Below, piece by piece: positions 9,680 to 18,199 of a stretch of 64,000 nucleotides of DNA (position 1 is its first letter; each line of letters starts with the position of its first letter). The translations under genes and the position numbers were made by a program. The stretch is from NCBI RefSeq assembly GCF_030534315.2, contig NZ_CP130558.2, forward strand, positions 1,041,001 through 1,105,000, given 5' to 3'. The stretch comes from Thermoanaerobacterium sp. CMT5567-10 (lineage in GTDB: Bacteria > Bacillota > Thermoanaerobacteria > Thermoanaerobacterales > Thermoanaerobacteraceae). Below the pieces are notes generated by a model. The model made no database searches. It was not told the DNA's origin and was given only the letters and a program-made list of their open reading frames with translations.

Positions 9680-10645
9680 TTATGAATTTTTTAACATCTT
9701 AGACAAATCATCTAACAGTGAATAATCATTATCTTCTAAACTTACTGCTGATTGTTCTTCAAGCACGCCAACATCAGCAATCCCAATTTTCTTTTCTAAC
9801 TGGCTTAAAATTTCCTTCACTTCCAAAAAACACTTCTTAATCTCCTGGTTATCTTGATGCAAATCCATTAATGTCTTATTCAAAGATACCTTTAAATTTT
9901 CATTTTTCTTGTCTTTTGACACATTTTCGTTAATAAGCTTTATAATATGCTTATCAAATTCCAGGCCAATGTGTTCTAAAATCAACTCTAAGCGCTTTTT
10001 TTCCTGCTTTAAATCTTCTAATTTTTTGTTTAAAGAGACTATTTCCTTTTCCTTATTTTCCAATGCTTTTTTTAAATTGTCCACCTCAATTATATTCTTT
10101 TTTTCTTCTTTTATCAATTTATCATACAATTTTTCTACTTCTTTTTCAAGTTTTTTAAGCTTTTTACAAATATCACCATTTTCTTTTTGAGGACTTCGTT
10201 TGATGCTATCTTGTTTTTGTACAGCTTCTGGCTTTATGGCTTTATTTATTATATCACCTAGATCCTCCCTGTTGTCAATAAGAAGAGCTGAAACAACATT
10301 ATCATTTCCATACACATCACAAAGTTCATCAATTTGCTTGTCTATTTCATTTGATTCCATGCTGCATATCTTTTCATACAGGTCCCCATGTAACATCTTC
10401 CATTCTTTTACAAAATCCTCATAGTTAAAATTTCCTTTTAATATTTCCTGCCTCAATATAGGCACAATTTTCGTAGGTGGACTTGATTTTTCATTCAATC
10501 TAAAACCAGCAAGTTTTTTTTGAAGGTTTTTATCTGTCTTAAAAGGTTTAATCAATACGTTATACGGCAATGTGTATAAAAATATATCTAAACATTTTGT
10601 AATATCTACACCTTTTTTGTTCATCAAAATACATCTTCCCTTCAT
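9680..10645 (-). CDS. Uncharacterised coiled-coil protein of Hsp70 cluster
   Basis: The product has about 314-321 residues. The first 150 form a mixed helical domain, and a long coiled coil follows (about 155-280, rich in Lys, Glu and Leu heptads), with an acidic tail. I recognise no enzyme motif. The first ATG (10645) forms an ATGA overlap with the HEAT-repeat gene, but an internal ATG at 10624 has a better-spaced AGGGA site, so the start is open. A long coiled coil beside an Hsp70 suggests a GrpE-like or scaffolding role, but the GrpE beta-domain signature is not visible. That idea is inference from position. Confidence 0.55.
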   Translation of the reverse strand: MKGRCILMNKKGVDITKCLDIFLYTLPYNVLIKPFKTDKNLQKKLAGFRLNEKSSPPTKIVPILRQEILKGNFNYEDFVKEWKMLHGDLYEKICSMESNEIDKQIDELCDVYGNDNVVSALLIDNREDLGDIINKAIKPEAVQKQDSIKRSPQKENGDICKKLKKLEKEVEKLYDKLIKEEKKNIIEVDNLKKALENKEKEIVSLNKKLEDLKQEKKRLELILEHIGLEFDKHIIKLINENVSKDKKNENLKVSLNKTLMDLHQDNQEIKKCFLEVKEILSQLEKKIGIADVGVLEEQSAVSLEDNDYSLLDDLSKMLKNS

Positions 10646-12219
10646 GCCTTTATAAGTTTATCTCTACCTTTATAATTTTTCTCAATAATCTTCTGCGCCA
10701 AATACCTAATTCTTGTGCTTTCATTTAAAGATGCATCAATAAAAATCCTTTCATTTATGACATTGCTAAGAATACCTGTATTTTTACCTAATATCTTATA
10801 AATAGTGTATTGTATTTCTTCTTTCTTTGTCGTCTTTAATTTCAAAATCAATTCTTCAGCCATTCCATCATCAATATTTGCATCTAAAATCCTTAATGCA
10901 TTTAAGCATGCATAACCATCATCATTTCTAATTAAGTATTTTATCCCATTTGTTATCTCTTTGCTTATCCTGCTGTCTTTAAACCCTTTAAGCCTTTTTA
11001 GCTCTTTTATAGCACACAAAGTGTCACTGTGAGATTTATTAGAAGATATCAAGTATTCAAATAATCCTCCTAAGTACCTCATTTCACCAAGTTGTACCAA
11101 AGCAGACATAGTATTTATTCTTAATTCCTTATCATCTATATACTTTTTTATTATATCCTTTGCCTCAAAAGCTTCCAAATTTGCAAGTGAAGTAATTATA
11201 CATGCTTTAATTTCACTGTTTAAATTTTCATCATTCAGCATATTTACTAAATACTTTATCGACTTTTTGTCTTTTGTATATCCTAATCCTATTATAATAT
11301 TCATCTTATTTTCTATTAATGGGGAATTTAATGCCTCAATAAGGCAATCTGTAGCACTGCCAATTCTCATTTTTCCCAATGTTATAGCTGCTTTTTGATT
11401 GTAGTCTTCATTGTATAGCATCTTTGATAAACTTTCAATTGCCATATCCTTTGAGCGAGATATTACATTAGAATACACTGTATTAAGGCTTTTATTCTCA
11501 TTGTTCATATAGCATTTTATTATTTCTGACAAGGCTTCCTCACCAAAGTGAGAAAGTTTATCTATCAATCTAAATGCTACATTTCTTTCATTTACGCTAA
11601 ACCCATTAAATGTATTTACCATGTTTAAAACAGGTCTTATGCATCTTTCATCTCCAATATCTATTAAACAATCCGCTGCTAAAACTTTAAGGCTTTCATC
11701 GTTGAGAAGCATTAAAAGTACATCAAAAGCAGATTTCTCCTTGATTGTCCTTATTGCTTCTATCGCAATCTTCATCTGCAAATCCCATGTCCAATTTTTC
11801 AGCACACTAATAAGCGCATCTCTCCCAGCTTTGCTTAGATTACACACAGAAACCAAAATTCTTAAAATCGATTGATACACATTTTTATCACTCAAATTAA
11901 GCGCTTTTGTGCAGTACAAAAACATCTCAATGGGATTTTGACCATCCTCTAGTATGCTTTTTAATAGGTCTATTATTTCTACTTCCATCAAATTAAGATC
12001 TTTCTCATTTACCATTCTCAATTTAATAGTTTTTTCATAAACTAGTTGCGCATTTATATCGGATATATAATATTCAAAAACATGCTCTTTTACCATTTCC
12101 GTTTTTTCTGTATTAGCAGCAGCACCCAAAAAACTTTTTCCTTCCTTAATATCGTCATTGTGTATATTAAAAAACAAATCTCTGTTTTCTTGAAGCAAAT
12201 TTCTCCAATTAACAGCCAT
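10642..12219 (-). CDS. HEAT-repeat protein
   Basis: About 525 residues are built of repeated helix pairs of 30-35 residues with HEAT/PBS-lyase-like signatures (for example DVLLMLLNDESLKVLAADCLI, then GDERCIRPVL). This gives an alpha-solenoid from about residue 90 to the end. I recognise no catalytic motif. The ATG at 12219 follows AGAGGTG at a good distance; longer starts up to 12249 lie inside the Hsp70 gene without a site. The gene overlaps the end of the Hsp70 gene by 11 bases, implying coupled translation. Eukaryotic HspBP1/Fes1 exchange factors are also alpha-solenoids that act on Hsp70, so a partner role here is a testable inference. Confidence 0.8.
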   Translation of the reverse strand: MAVNWRNLLQENRDLFFNIHNDDIKEGKSFLGAAANTEKTEMVKEHVFEYYISDINAQLVYEKTIKLRMVNEKDLNLMEVEIIDLLKSILEDGQNPIEMFLYCTKALNLSDKNVYQSILRILVSVCNLSKAGRDALISVLKNWTWDLQMKIAIEAIRTIKEKSAFDVLLMLLNDESLKVLAADCLIDIGDERCIRPVLNMVNTFNGFSVNERNVAFRLIDKLSHFGEEALSEIIKCYMNNENKSLNTVYSNVISRSKDMAIESLSKMLYNEDYNQKAAITLGKMRIGSATDCLIEALNSPLIENKMNIIIGLGYTKDKKSIKYLVNMLNDENLNSEIKACIITSLANLEAFEAKDIIKKYIDDKELRINTMSALVQLGEMRYLGGLFEYLISSNKSHSDTLCAIKELKRLKGFKDSRISKEITNGIKYLIRNDDGYACLNALRILDANIDDGMAEELILKLKTTKKEEIQYTIYKILGKNTGILSNVINERIFIDASLNESTRIRYLAQKIIEKNYKGRDKLIKA

Positions 12220-13828
12220 CATATAACACCTCTTTATCGAATGTGACATCTATTCTTTGTTTGTCATTGCCAGTTACCCATGCTTCTAAATGCAAAATCC
12301 TATTCTTATCAAAAGTCACTTTTATAGATATAGGTGTACCAGGCTTTATAATATCAGTAAATGTCAATTGCATAGATTTAAGCCTTTTCATCTTCGGATC
12401 ATAAATACTTTTCCCAGATAAAATATCCAGTTTTATTCCTGTTGCATTATCTACTTTAACAATATTATCATAGACTCTTTCGTAAGGCGCTTTTGTTCCC
12501 TGACTTACCAGCAAAACAGGTAAATCATTTTTTACATCCAAGTAAATATTCTCAGCCACTACTGGATATATTATGATTTTACCTTTTTCACTTCTCTTTC
12601 TATTTTCACTATAATAATTGTATAAAGCCGCACCTTTTGCCACTGAATACATAGGGTCAAGGTAATTAATGGACTTCTTTCCAAAAAAGCTTTCAACTGC
12701 TCTTCTTACAGAACTATATGCAGTCATTCCTCCAACTAAAAACACCTCATCAATGTCTTCCTTGTTTAAATTCGCTTTATTAAGAGTATCAATTATCGGA
12801 TCTATAATATTAAAGCCTAAATTTCCACCTTTTGTCAACAGTGGTTTTATACATTCATCATATTCCTTTTTGCTTATTTCAAAATCAAATGTTTTGCCAT
12901 TATAAAAATTTTCAATGGAATTTTTATACACTATATCCTCATTATCTTTGTCAATTAAACTACTTGTTTCAGATGAAAACACCATCTTTGCTTTTTCAAT
13001 TTCCAGTGATAATATACTAAATATATATCTTTTGGCATCTACATCTGATGAAATCGAATTATAATCAATATTGTTTAAAATCGAATATTTGTGCAATAAA
13101 TATAAAACACCACATATATCGAAATCGACACCGCCAAGCTGTATATGAGGCGAAATAGCCAGCTCTTCTACTTTATAATCATCATCTAAAATTTCTACAT
13201 TCATGATTGAAACATCACAAGTCCCACCACCAAGGTCAAATACAAGCACTTTTTTTGGCGTTGAAAAATCGTATTTTTTTTGACTTCGATCATTTAATTT
13301 TTCCTCGTATATAAGCTCCAACAAAGCCGCCGTCGGCTCTGATATAAAGATAAGCTTATCTTCTATAAATCCAGCTAATTTGGCAGCATTTTTTGTTGAT
13401 TTAATTTGATCATGGTTAAAAGAAGCTGGAACAGTTATGACTGCTCCATCTATCGCCGTATTATAAATCCTTTCAATGTTCTTTTTTACAACAGTTAAAA
13501 TCTTGCCTGCAACATCTTCTGGAGTATATTTGTTACTACCTATCTGCCATACATGATTTCGATTACCAATATAATTTTTGCTGTTGTATATTACGCGATC
13601 ATATTCTAAATTTTTCATCTTCCTGGCAAACTCGCCAATGTATTCTTTCCCAAATTCATCTACATATAAACAGGATGGCAACGTTTTTTTTAATATTAAA
13701 CATCCAGTATCATCACAGATTTGCTCCATGTCTAAAATATTTATCTCAAAATTGCCATCCTCTGTCAAATTACCGCCTGCTGCCACCGTGTTAGTAGTTC
13801 CAAGATCAATGCCAATGTATGGTTTCAT
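12209..13828 (-). CDS. Hsp70-family chaperone lacking the helical lid
   Basis: The actin-fold ATPase domain is complete: phosphate 1 motif DLGTTNT (8-14), VITVPASF (130-137), EPTAALL (164-170), phosphate 2 motif FDLGGGTCDVS (197-207) and the adenosine motif VFLVGGMT (362-369). A short beta-sandwich region follows (about 415-539). The protein stops at 539 residues, against about 610-640 for DnaK, so the C-terminal alpha-helical lid and tail are missing. GGAGG precedes the ATG. No dnaJ or grpE gene is nearby; its neighbours are a beta-CASP nuclease-like gene upstream and an overlapping HEAT-repeat gene. It is therefore an accessory Hsp70, not DnaK. Its client is unknown. Confidence 0.9.
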   Translation of the reverse strand: MKPYIGIDLGTTNTVAAGGNLTEDGNFEINILDMEQICDDTGCLILKKTLPSCLYVDEFGKEYIGEFARKMKNLEYDRVIYNSKNYIGNRNHVWQIGSNKYTPEDVAGKILTVVKKNIERIYNTAIDGAVITVPASFNHDQIKSTKNAAKLAGFIEDKLIFISEPTAALLELIYEEKLNDRSQKKYDFSTPKKVLVFDLGGGTCDVSIMNVEILDDDYKVEELAISPHIQLGGVDFDICGVLYLLHKYSILNNIDYNSISSDVDAKRYIFSILSLEIEKAKMVFSSETSSLIDKDNEDIVYKNSIENFYNGKTFDFEISKKEYDECIKPLLTKGGNLGFNIIDPIIDTLNKANLNKEDIDEVFLVGGMTAYSSVRRAVESFFGKKSINYLDPMYSVAKGAALYNYYSENRKRSEKGKIIIYPVVAENIYLDVKNDLPVLLVSQGTKAPYERVYDNIVKVDNATGIKLDILSGKSIYDPKMKRLKSMQLTFTDIIKPGTPISIKVTFDKNRILHLEAWVTGNDKQRIDVTFDKEVLYDGC

Positions 13829-13909
13829 TTTTCCTCCTTAACTCCCTGAGTACAAAATCAAATTTCTAAGCATTACATACAAACAAATAATTAACATAAA
13901 AAATAATAT

Positions 13910-15778
13910 TTAAGGTGCCATAACATCTACATCTTTAAACCAACTTAATACCTTTTCTATGTTAAATGATTTATTAGATTTAGCACCTCTGTGAACGATG
14001 TAAACTTTTTTTGGTGCAAGTTTCAAAAACACTTCAATAATGTCTTGTATTATCCCATGATTAATAATTGGGATATTTTCCTGCATCATAGATATGGGTT
14101 TTTTTATATTGCTGCTTATATTTAATAATATCGCATTGTCTAAAGACATCAATTCTCTACCGTAGATAAAGGAAGTACTACCTTCTGTAAGATTATCCGA
14201 ACTAGTCATTACCAAACAATTTCCCAGCCCTATCTCTTTTTTTATAAATTCCCTTTTGCTGTCATACAATTTTATGTCATTTGCATTTAAGATACCATTG
14301 CCATAAATAGCTCCTTTCACTTTTTCATACATCATCGTTATATATGACAGTGCTCCGTCAACATAGACATTATATGGCGTATAATTAAAAGTCTTTCTTA
14401 AAAGCAACAGTAAATCTTGAGCTTTTCCTACAGCAAACGCAGGTACAAATGCCACACCGTGATCAGTCAATTCCGACAACATTTCTAAAATCAACCGATC
14501 TTGGATTTTTTTATCGTATACACTAAAACTAGATGTATATCCAAAAGTGGCTTCTGTTATTAATACATCTGCATTCATGCCATCAGGTATAGAAAGCCCC
14601 ACATTTGTCTCCACATCCTTCACTGTAAAATCGCCTGTATAGAATACAGAAAATCCATCTATGTCTATATACACTCCACAAGCTCCCAAAATATGACCAG
14701 ATGGAATAAGTTTCAAAGAAACTTTTTTATCTTTTATTACAGCATCGTAGTAATAATCAGTTAAAATCTTATCATTGATTATATCTAATAACTTATAATC
14801 ATCAACATTTATATTTAAGTCCTGCATATTGCTGCTTTTTGTGAAAAAGCCATTTAATATATACTTCGTCTCATACGACATGATTATAGGGCAATTCAAA
14901 CCATTTTTTATAAGGTTTACAATACTCCCACAGTGATCTAAATGGCAATGAGTAACAACCAGCATGTCAATATCTTTGATATCCAAATCAAGCTTTTTAA
15001 ATTCATCGTAATATACTTTACCATCTTTAAGATTGATACCGCAATCTAATAATATGTTAATTCCATTGTACGTTATTAAGTAACTACTGCCACCTGTGCT
15101 TCCTCCTTCCAATAAATTAAATTTAAACAAATTAAAATCATTATTGGGCTGGATTTTATTCTTATATATTTCATAATACTTATTTAAAATATCCTTATCA
15201 TCTGGATAGAATCTGTAGTACTTGCCCTTTTTTAAATCATCATCATTTTTAATACCCCATTGTATTTCCAACCTAATCATTCTTAAATTGCGATGATTCA
15301 ATTCTTTAGCTTTTTTTAATTCAACTTTCCATATTTCATTCCCTTCATCTTTGTATATCTCAGCCAATATGGTATGTATCAATGACAGAAAATATCTATC
15401 AGTATTTTTTTCTATCATATATAGTAGTTCGTCCTTAATTGAATAATTCCTTCTTTTATTTTTCAAGCTTAACATAAAAATATATAAATTTATCCAAGAA
15501 TTTTCACCATCGTAATTCATCAATTGGTTGTAAATGCCATCTTTTTTTAACGACATTTCAAACTCATCCAGTAAGAGCACACATTCAATAAATAAAATTA
15601 TGTTGCTTTGAGATAAAGCTATGCTATCATATATATTTAAAAAATGCTCCTTTGCGTCGTCAATAATATCAAGATAAACTTCTACTTTTATCTGCCATAA
15701 TATAAGATATGAATAAATATTTCTATCGAGGTCACTTACAAGATTTTTTTGTTTAAAAATATATTTATACGCATCCAT
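13910..15778 (-). CDS. Beta-CASP metallo-beta-lactamase fold protein
   Basis: A 622-residue, two-part protein. Residues 1-215 are helical, perhaps TPR-like, and unusual for this family. From about 220 there is a metallo-beta-lactamase domain with THCHLDH (His277, His279, Asp281, His282), SGH (His362) and TGD (Asp383). Beta-CASP signatures follow: EATFG (Glu409), PAFAVGKAQDLLLLL (about 446-460), a TSS...TEGSTSFIYGREL segment, a late His in INHG, and VHRG near the end. Known relatives are CPSF73-type RNA nucleases, so RNA processing is likely; the actual substrate is not shown. It is the first gene of the six-gene cluster, preceded by GGGAGG and an extended -10 promoter. A 130-bp gap separates it from the Hsp70 start region. 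Confidence 0.85.
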   Translation of the reverse strand: MDAYKYIFKQKNLVSDLDRNIYSYLILWQIKVEVYLDIIDDAKEHFLNIYDSIALSQSNIILFIECVLLLDEFEMSLKKDGIYNQLMNYDGENSWINLYIFMLSLKNKRRNYSIKDELLYMIEKNTDRYFLSLIHTILAEIYKDEGNEIWKVELKKAKELNHRNLRMIRLEIQWGIKNDDDLKKGKYYRFYPDDKDILNKYYEIYKNKIQPNNDFNLFKFNLLEGGSTGGSSYLITYNGINILLDCGINLKDGKVYYDEFKKLDLDIKDIDMLVVTHCHLDHCGSIVNLIKNGLNCPIIMSYETKYILNGFFTKSSNMQDLNINVDDYKLLDIINDKILTDYYYDAVIKDKKVSLKLIPSGHILGACGVYIDIDGFSVFYTGDFTVKDVETNVGLSIPDGMNADVLITEATFGYTSSFSVYDKKIQDRLILEMLSELTDHGVAFVPAFAVGKAQDLLLLLRKTFNYTPYNVYVDGALSYITMMYEKVKGAIYGNGILNANDIKLYDSKREFIKKEIGLGNCLVMTSSDNLTEGSTSFIYGRELMSLDNAILLNISSNIKKPISMMQENIPIINHGIIQDIIEVFLKLAPKKVYIVHRGAKSNKSFNIEKVLSWFKDVDVMAP

Positions 15779-15827
15779 ATACCTCCCATCTTCAAAATAC
15801 TTTTTTAATTTGTTATCGTATTCAAAA

Positions 15828-15836
15828 ATTATATCA
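15828..15836 (-). promoter_or_regulatory. Extended -10 promoter of the beta-CASP/Hsp70 cluster
   Basis: The minus strand reads TGATATAAT, an extended -10 element with a perfect TATAAT, about 50 bases before the ATG at 15778. No clear -35 is present, as is usual for extended -10 promoters. Confidence 0.5.
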
Positions 15837-15902
15837 TCATGAATTTGTCACACCCCCTCTATATATATTATATTTTAATATCTTTTTATAAAAATTTCTA
15901 CA

Positions 15903-15931
15903 CAAAAAATAAGCCTGGTTTTTGTCCAGGC
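15903..15931 (-). terminator. Terminator of dhaKLM
   Basis: The stem GCCTGG/CCAGGC (arms 15926-15931 and 15913-15918) has a 7-base loop and is followed on the minus strand by TTATTTTTTG. It lies two bases after the dhaM stop. Confidence 0.85.
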
Positions 15932-15933
15932 CA

Positions 15934-16326
15934 TTAAATCTTTACAAGGTTTTTAGCTGCTTCTGCTACTGCTTTAACCTTTAATATATCACTGCCTATT
16001 GAAGCTTCTACACTTGCAGCAATAGTTCCTTCAACGAGAGGCGCATCTGCTATCTCAACTTTTCCCGCGTATTCTTCGTCAAGAAATTCTAACGCCATTT
16101 GAGCACTCATGACAGAGCTTCCTAAATCAACTAAGATTAAAACGCCGTCACCGCTTTCGCACTTTTTTATTTCTTCTACGATTTCGTCTACATTTGTGCC
16201 TAATCGCCCATCTTTTGTCCCGCCTGACTTGCCTATTTTGATTTTTCCCCCAGTCATTTGGTCTGCTAATTCATACAAACCGTCTGCTACCTTCTTTGAA
16301 TGGGATACAATAACTATTCCTACCAT
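15934..16326 (-). CDS. dhaM: Dihydroxyacetone kinase phosphoryl donor subunit DhaM
   Basis: This 130-residue single-domain PTS EIIA(Man)-type protein has the active histidine in VSHSKKVADG (His9), GTKDGRLGT, and the LVDLGSS segment. DhaM accepts phosphate from HPr and passes it to the ADP bound in DhaL. It therefore ties dihydroxyacetone phosphorylation to PEP. Unlike the E. coli protein it has no fused HPr or EI domains, which is normal in Firmicutes. It is the third gene of the dhaK-dhaL-dhaM operon and is followed at once by a terminator. Confidence 0.93.
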   Translation of the reverse strand: MVGIVIVSHSKKVADGLYELADQMTGGKIKIGKSGGTKDGRLGTNVDEIVEEIKKCESGDGVLILVDLGSSVMSAQMALEFLDEEYAGKVEIADAPLVEGTIAASVEASIGSDILKVKAVAEAAKNLVKI

Positions 16327-16348
16327 TAGTGATCAAATCCTTTCTTTA

Positions 16349-16996
16349 TTATTGCAACTTATCCATATACTCAGCCGCAGTTTTTATCATCAAATACGCT
16401 GATGTGGCACCTGGATCCTGATGTCCTATACTTCTATCACCAAGGTAGCTAGCTCTTCCTCTACGGGCTGCAATCTTTTTAGTCATCTCAACGCCATTGT
16501 ATGACGCATTTACAGCTATATTTAACGCTTCATTAAATTTAAGTCCATCTTCCAGAGACTTTTTTAATTCATTTAATGCAGGCTCAATTGCATCTATCAT
16601 CGTTTTGTCCCCAGCTTGCGCCTTCCCTCTTTCTTTTATTCCAGAAAGACCTGCCTCAAACATCGCGACAATTTCATTATCATCTATTGTGCTTTTGCCT
16701 GACACTGCATTACCCATTCTCATAAAAAATGTACCATAGAGTGGTCCAGAAGCTCCACCGACAGTAGAAACTAAGACCATTCCAACGTTTTTAAGTATTG
16801 TACCTATATCTTTATCTGAAAATTGCGGCATCTTTTCTTTAACAGCTTTAAATCCTCTGTCAAGATTGATTCCATGATCAGCATCACCAATGGCAGCATC
16901 TAAATCTGTAAGATACTGCTTATTCGCTTCAATGACTTCTGATATATTGCTTATAATATTTAAAACATCGTTTGTTGTAAGTATCAATTTTATCAT
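16349..16996 (-). CDS. dhaL: Dihydroxyacetone kinase ADP-binding subunit DhaL
   Basis: The all-alpha ADP-binding subunit shows the Mg-ADP motif AIGDADHG (about residues 35-42 from the ATG), the GGASGPLYGTFF loop and the YLGDRSIGHQDPGA segment. DhaL holds ADP as a cofactor that is phosphorylated by DhaM and donates to dihydroxyacetone on DhaK. The start is uncertain: ATG 16996 touches its GGAAGGG site, while TTG 16987 sits nine bases after that site and may be the true start. It lies between dhaK and dhaM with short gaps in a sigma-54-controlled operon. Confidence 0.93.
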   Translation of the reverse strand: MIKLILTTNDVLNIISNISEVIEANKQYLTDLDAAIGDADHGINLDRGFKAVKEKMPQFSDKDIGTILKNVGMVLVSTVGGASGPLYGTFFMRMGNAVSGKSTIDDNEIVAMFEAGLSGIKERGKAQAGDKTMIDAIEPALNELKKSLEDGLKFNEALNIAVNASYNGVEMTKKIAARRGRASYLGDRSIGHQDPGATSAYLMIKTAAEYMDKLQ

Positions 16997-17013
16997 CCCT
17001 TCCAACTAATTTT

Positions 17014-18015
17014 CTATTTAAATTGCTTAAATGCAGGTGTATCTGCTGACGCATCTAAAAGTGATTTAAGCTCATCATCAAGTTTTAAAAGCGATATTGA
17101 GAATCCGCTCATCTCAAGGGACGTCATGTATTCGCCGACAAAAGTTTTATAGACATTGATATTTTTTCCCAAAAGGTATTCATTTACTTCCTTGTTTGCT
17201 ATAAAAAGCTCTGAAAGAGGCGTTGCTCCAAGTCCATTTACCATCAAAGCAACTTCGTCACCATCGTTAAACGGCAAATCAGCAACAATTTTATCCATAA
17301 GTTCTGCAACTATCTCTTTTGCTCCTTTTATTTTTTCCCTATGTGTTCCAGGTTCGCCGTGTATACCAATCCCTATCTCTATTTCATCTTCATCAAGCGT
17401 GAAACTAGGTTTTCCTGCTGCAGGTACAGTACATGGTGTAAATGCCATGCCCATAGAACGTAAATTTTTTATCACCTTTTCTGCAACTTCTTTGACTTCT
17501 TTAAGCTCTGCTCCTTCTTCAGCTTTCGCTCCAGCTATCTTGTGGACGAAAACAGTGCCTGCAATACCTCTTCTACCTTGTGTATATGTGCTGTTTTCAA
17601 CAGCCACATCATCATCCACAATCACTTCTGAAACCTTTATTCCATCCATTTCAGCCATCTCTTTAGCCATCTCAAAATTCATTACATCACCTGTGTAGTT
17701 TTTGATTATAAGCAAAACACCTTTGCCACCGTCTACAGCCTTTATAGCTTCATAAACTTGATCTGGCGTTGGAGACGTAAAAACAGCGCCTAAGCACGCT
17801 GCATCCAACATGCCTTTGCCTACATATCCCGCATGTGCAGGTTCATGACCGCTGCCTCCTCCGCTTACTAGTCCAACTTTCCCCTCAACAGGAGATGCTT
17901 TTCTTACCACAACATCCACATTATCAAGCTTTCTCAAATAAGATGGAAATGCGTAAAGAAGACCAGATATCATTTCCTTTACTACTTCGTCAGGATTATT
18001 GATAAGTTTTTTCAT
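17014..18015 (-). CDS. dhaK: Dihydroxyacetone kinase substrate-binding subunit DhaK
   Basis: The product has 333 residues. It contains GGGSGHEPAHAG (His57 and His61) and the catalytic GIGIHGEPG, where His219 corresponds to the E. coli His218 that binds dihydroxyacetone covalently. With DhaL and DhaM it converts dihydroxyacetone to DHAP using PEP. I chose ATG 18015 because GGGGG lies eight bases upstream; ATG 18030 precedes that site. It is the first gene of the operon, with a near-perfect sigma-54 promoter 40 bases upstream and paired activator sites about 97 and 127 bases above that. Confidence 0.95.
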   Translation of the reverse strand: MKKLINNPDEVVKEMISGLLYAFPSYLRKLDNVDVVVRKASPVEGKVGLVSGGGSGHEPAHAGYVGKGMLDAACLGAVFTSPTPDQVYEAIKAVDGGKGVLLIIKNYTGDVMNFEMAKEMAEMDGIKVSEVIVDDDVAVENSTYTQGRRGIAGTVFVHKIAGAKAEEGAELKEVKEVAEKVIKNLRSMGMAFTPCTVPAAGKPSFTLDEDEIEIGIGIHGEPGTHREKIKGAKEIVAELMDKIVADLPFNDGDEVALMVNGLGATPLSELFIANKEVNEYLLGKNINVYKTFVGEYMTSLEMSGFSISLLKLDDELKSLLDASADTPAFKQFK

Positions 18016-18055
18016 AATATTAACCCCCATATTTTAAATTTTCACAATTATTTAA

Positions 18056-18071
18056 TGCAAATCATGTGCCA
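18056..18071 (-). promoter_or_regulatory. Sigma-54 promoter of dhaKLM
   Basis: The minus strand reads TGGCAC-ATGAT-TTGCA, an exact match to the -24/-12 consensus with the right spacing. It lies 41 bases from the dhaK start. Confidence 0.9.
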
Positions 18072-18111
18072 ATAAAAAAATAAGGTATGCTGAAATGAAT
18101 ATTCGCATACC
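18071..18111 (-). terminator. Terminator of the sigma-54 activator gene
   Basis: A 7-bp stem (GGTATGC/GCATACC, arms 18105-18111 and 18084-18090) with a 14-base loop is followed on the minus strand by TTATTTTTTATT. The T-run ends against the sigma-54 promoter, so readthrough from the activator into dhaK is limited. Confidence 0.75.
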
Positions 18112-18152
18112 GCCATTTATACCATATTTATGATAAATAAATCATTTTAAGC

Positions 18153-18199
18153 TTGGTAATAAGTATCAAGCTATGGTATAATTTGATATTAATTTTCAA
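18153..18199. promoter_or_regulatory. Paired activator sites upstream of dhaK
   Basis: Two 17-bp inverted repeats share a TTGRTA-N5-TATCAA form. Site 1 is TTGGTA-ATAAG-TATCAA (18153-18169) and extends to a 9-bp arm with AGC/GCT. Site 2 is TTGATA-TTAAT-TTTCAA (18183-18199) with one mismatch and overlaps the stop codon of the activator gene. The centres are 30 bp apart, about three helical turns, and site 1 is about 97 bp from the sigma-54 promoter. The same pair occurs before glpP. Confidence 0.7.
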
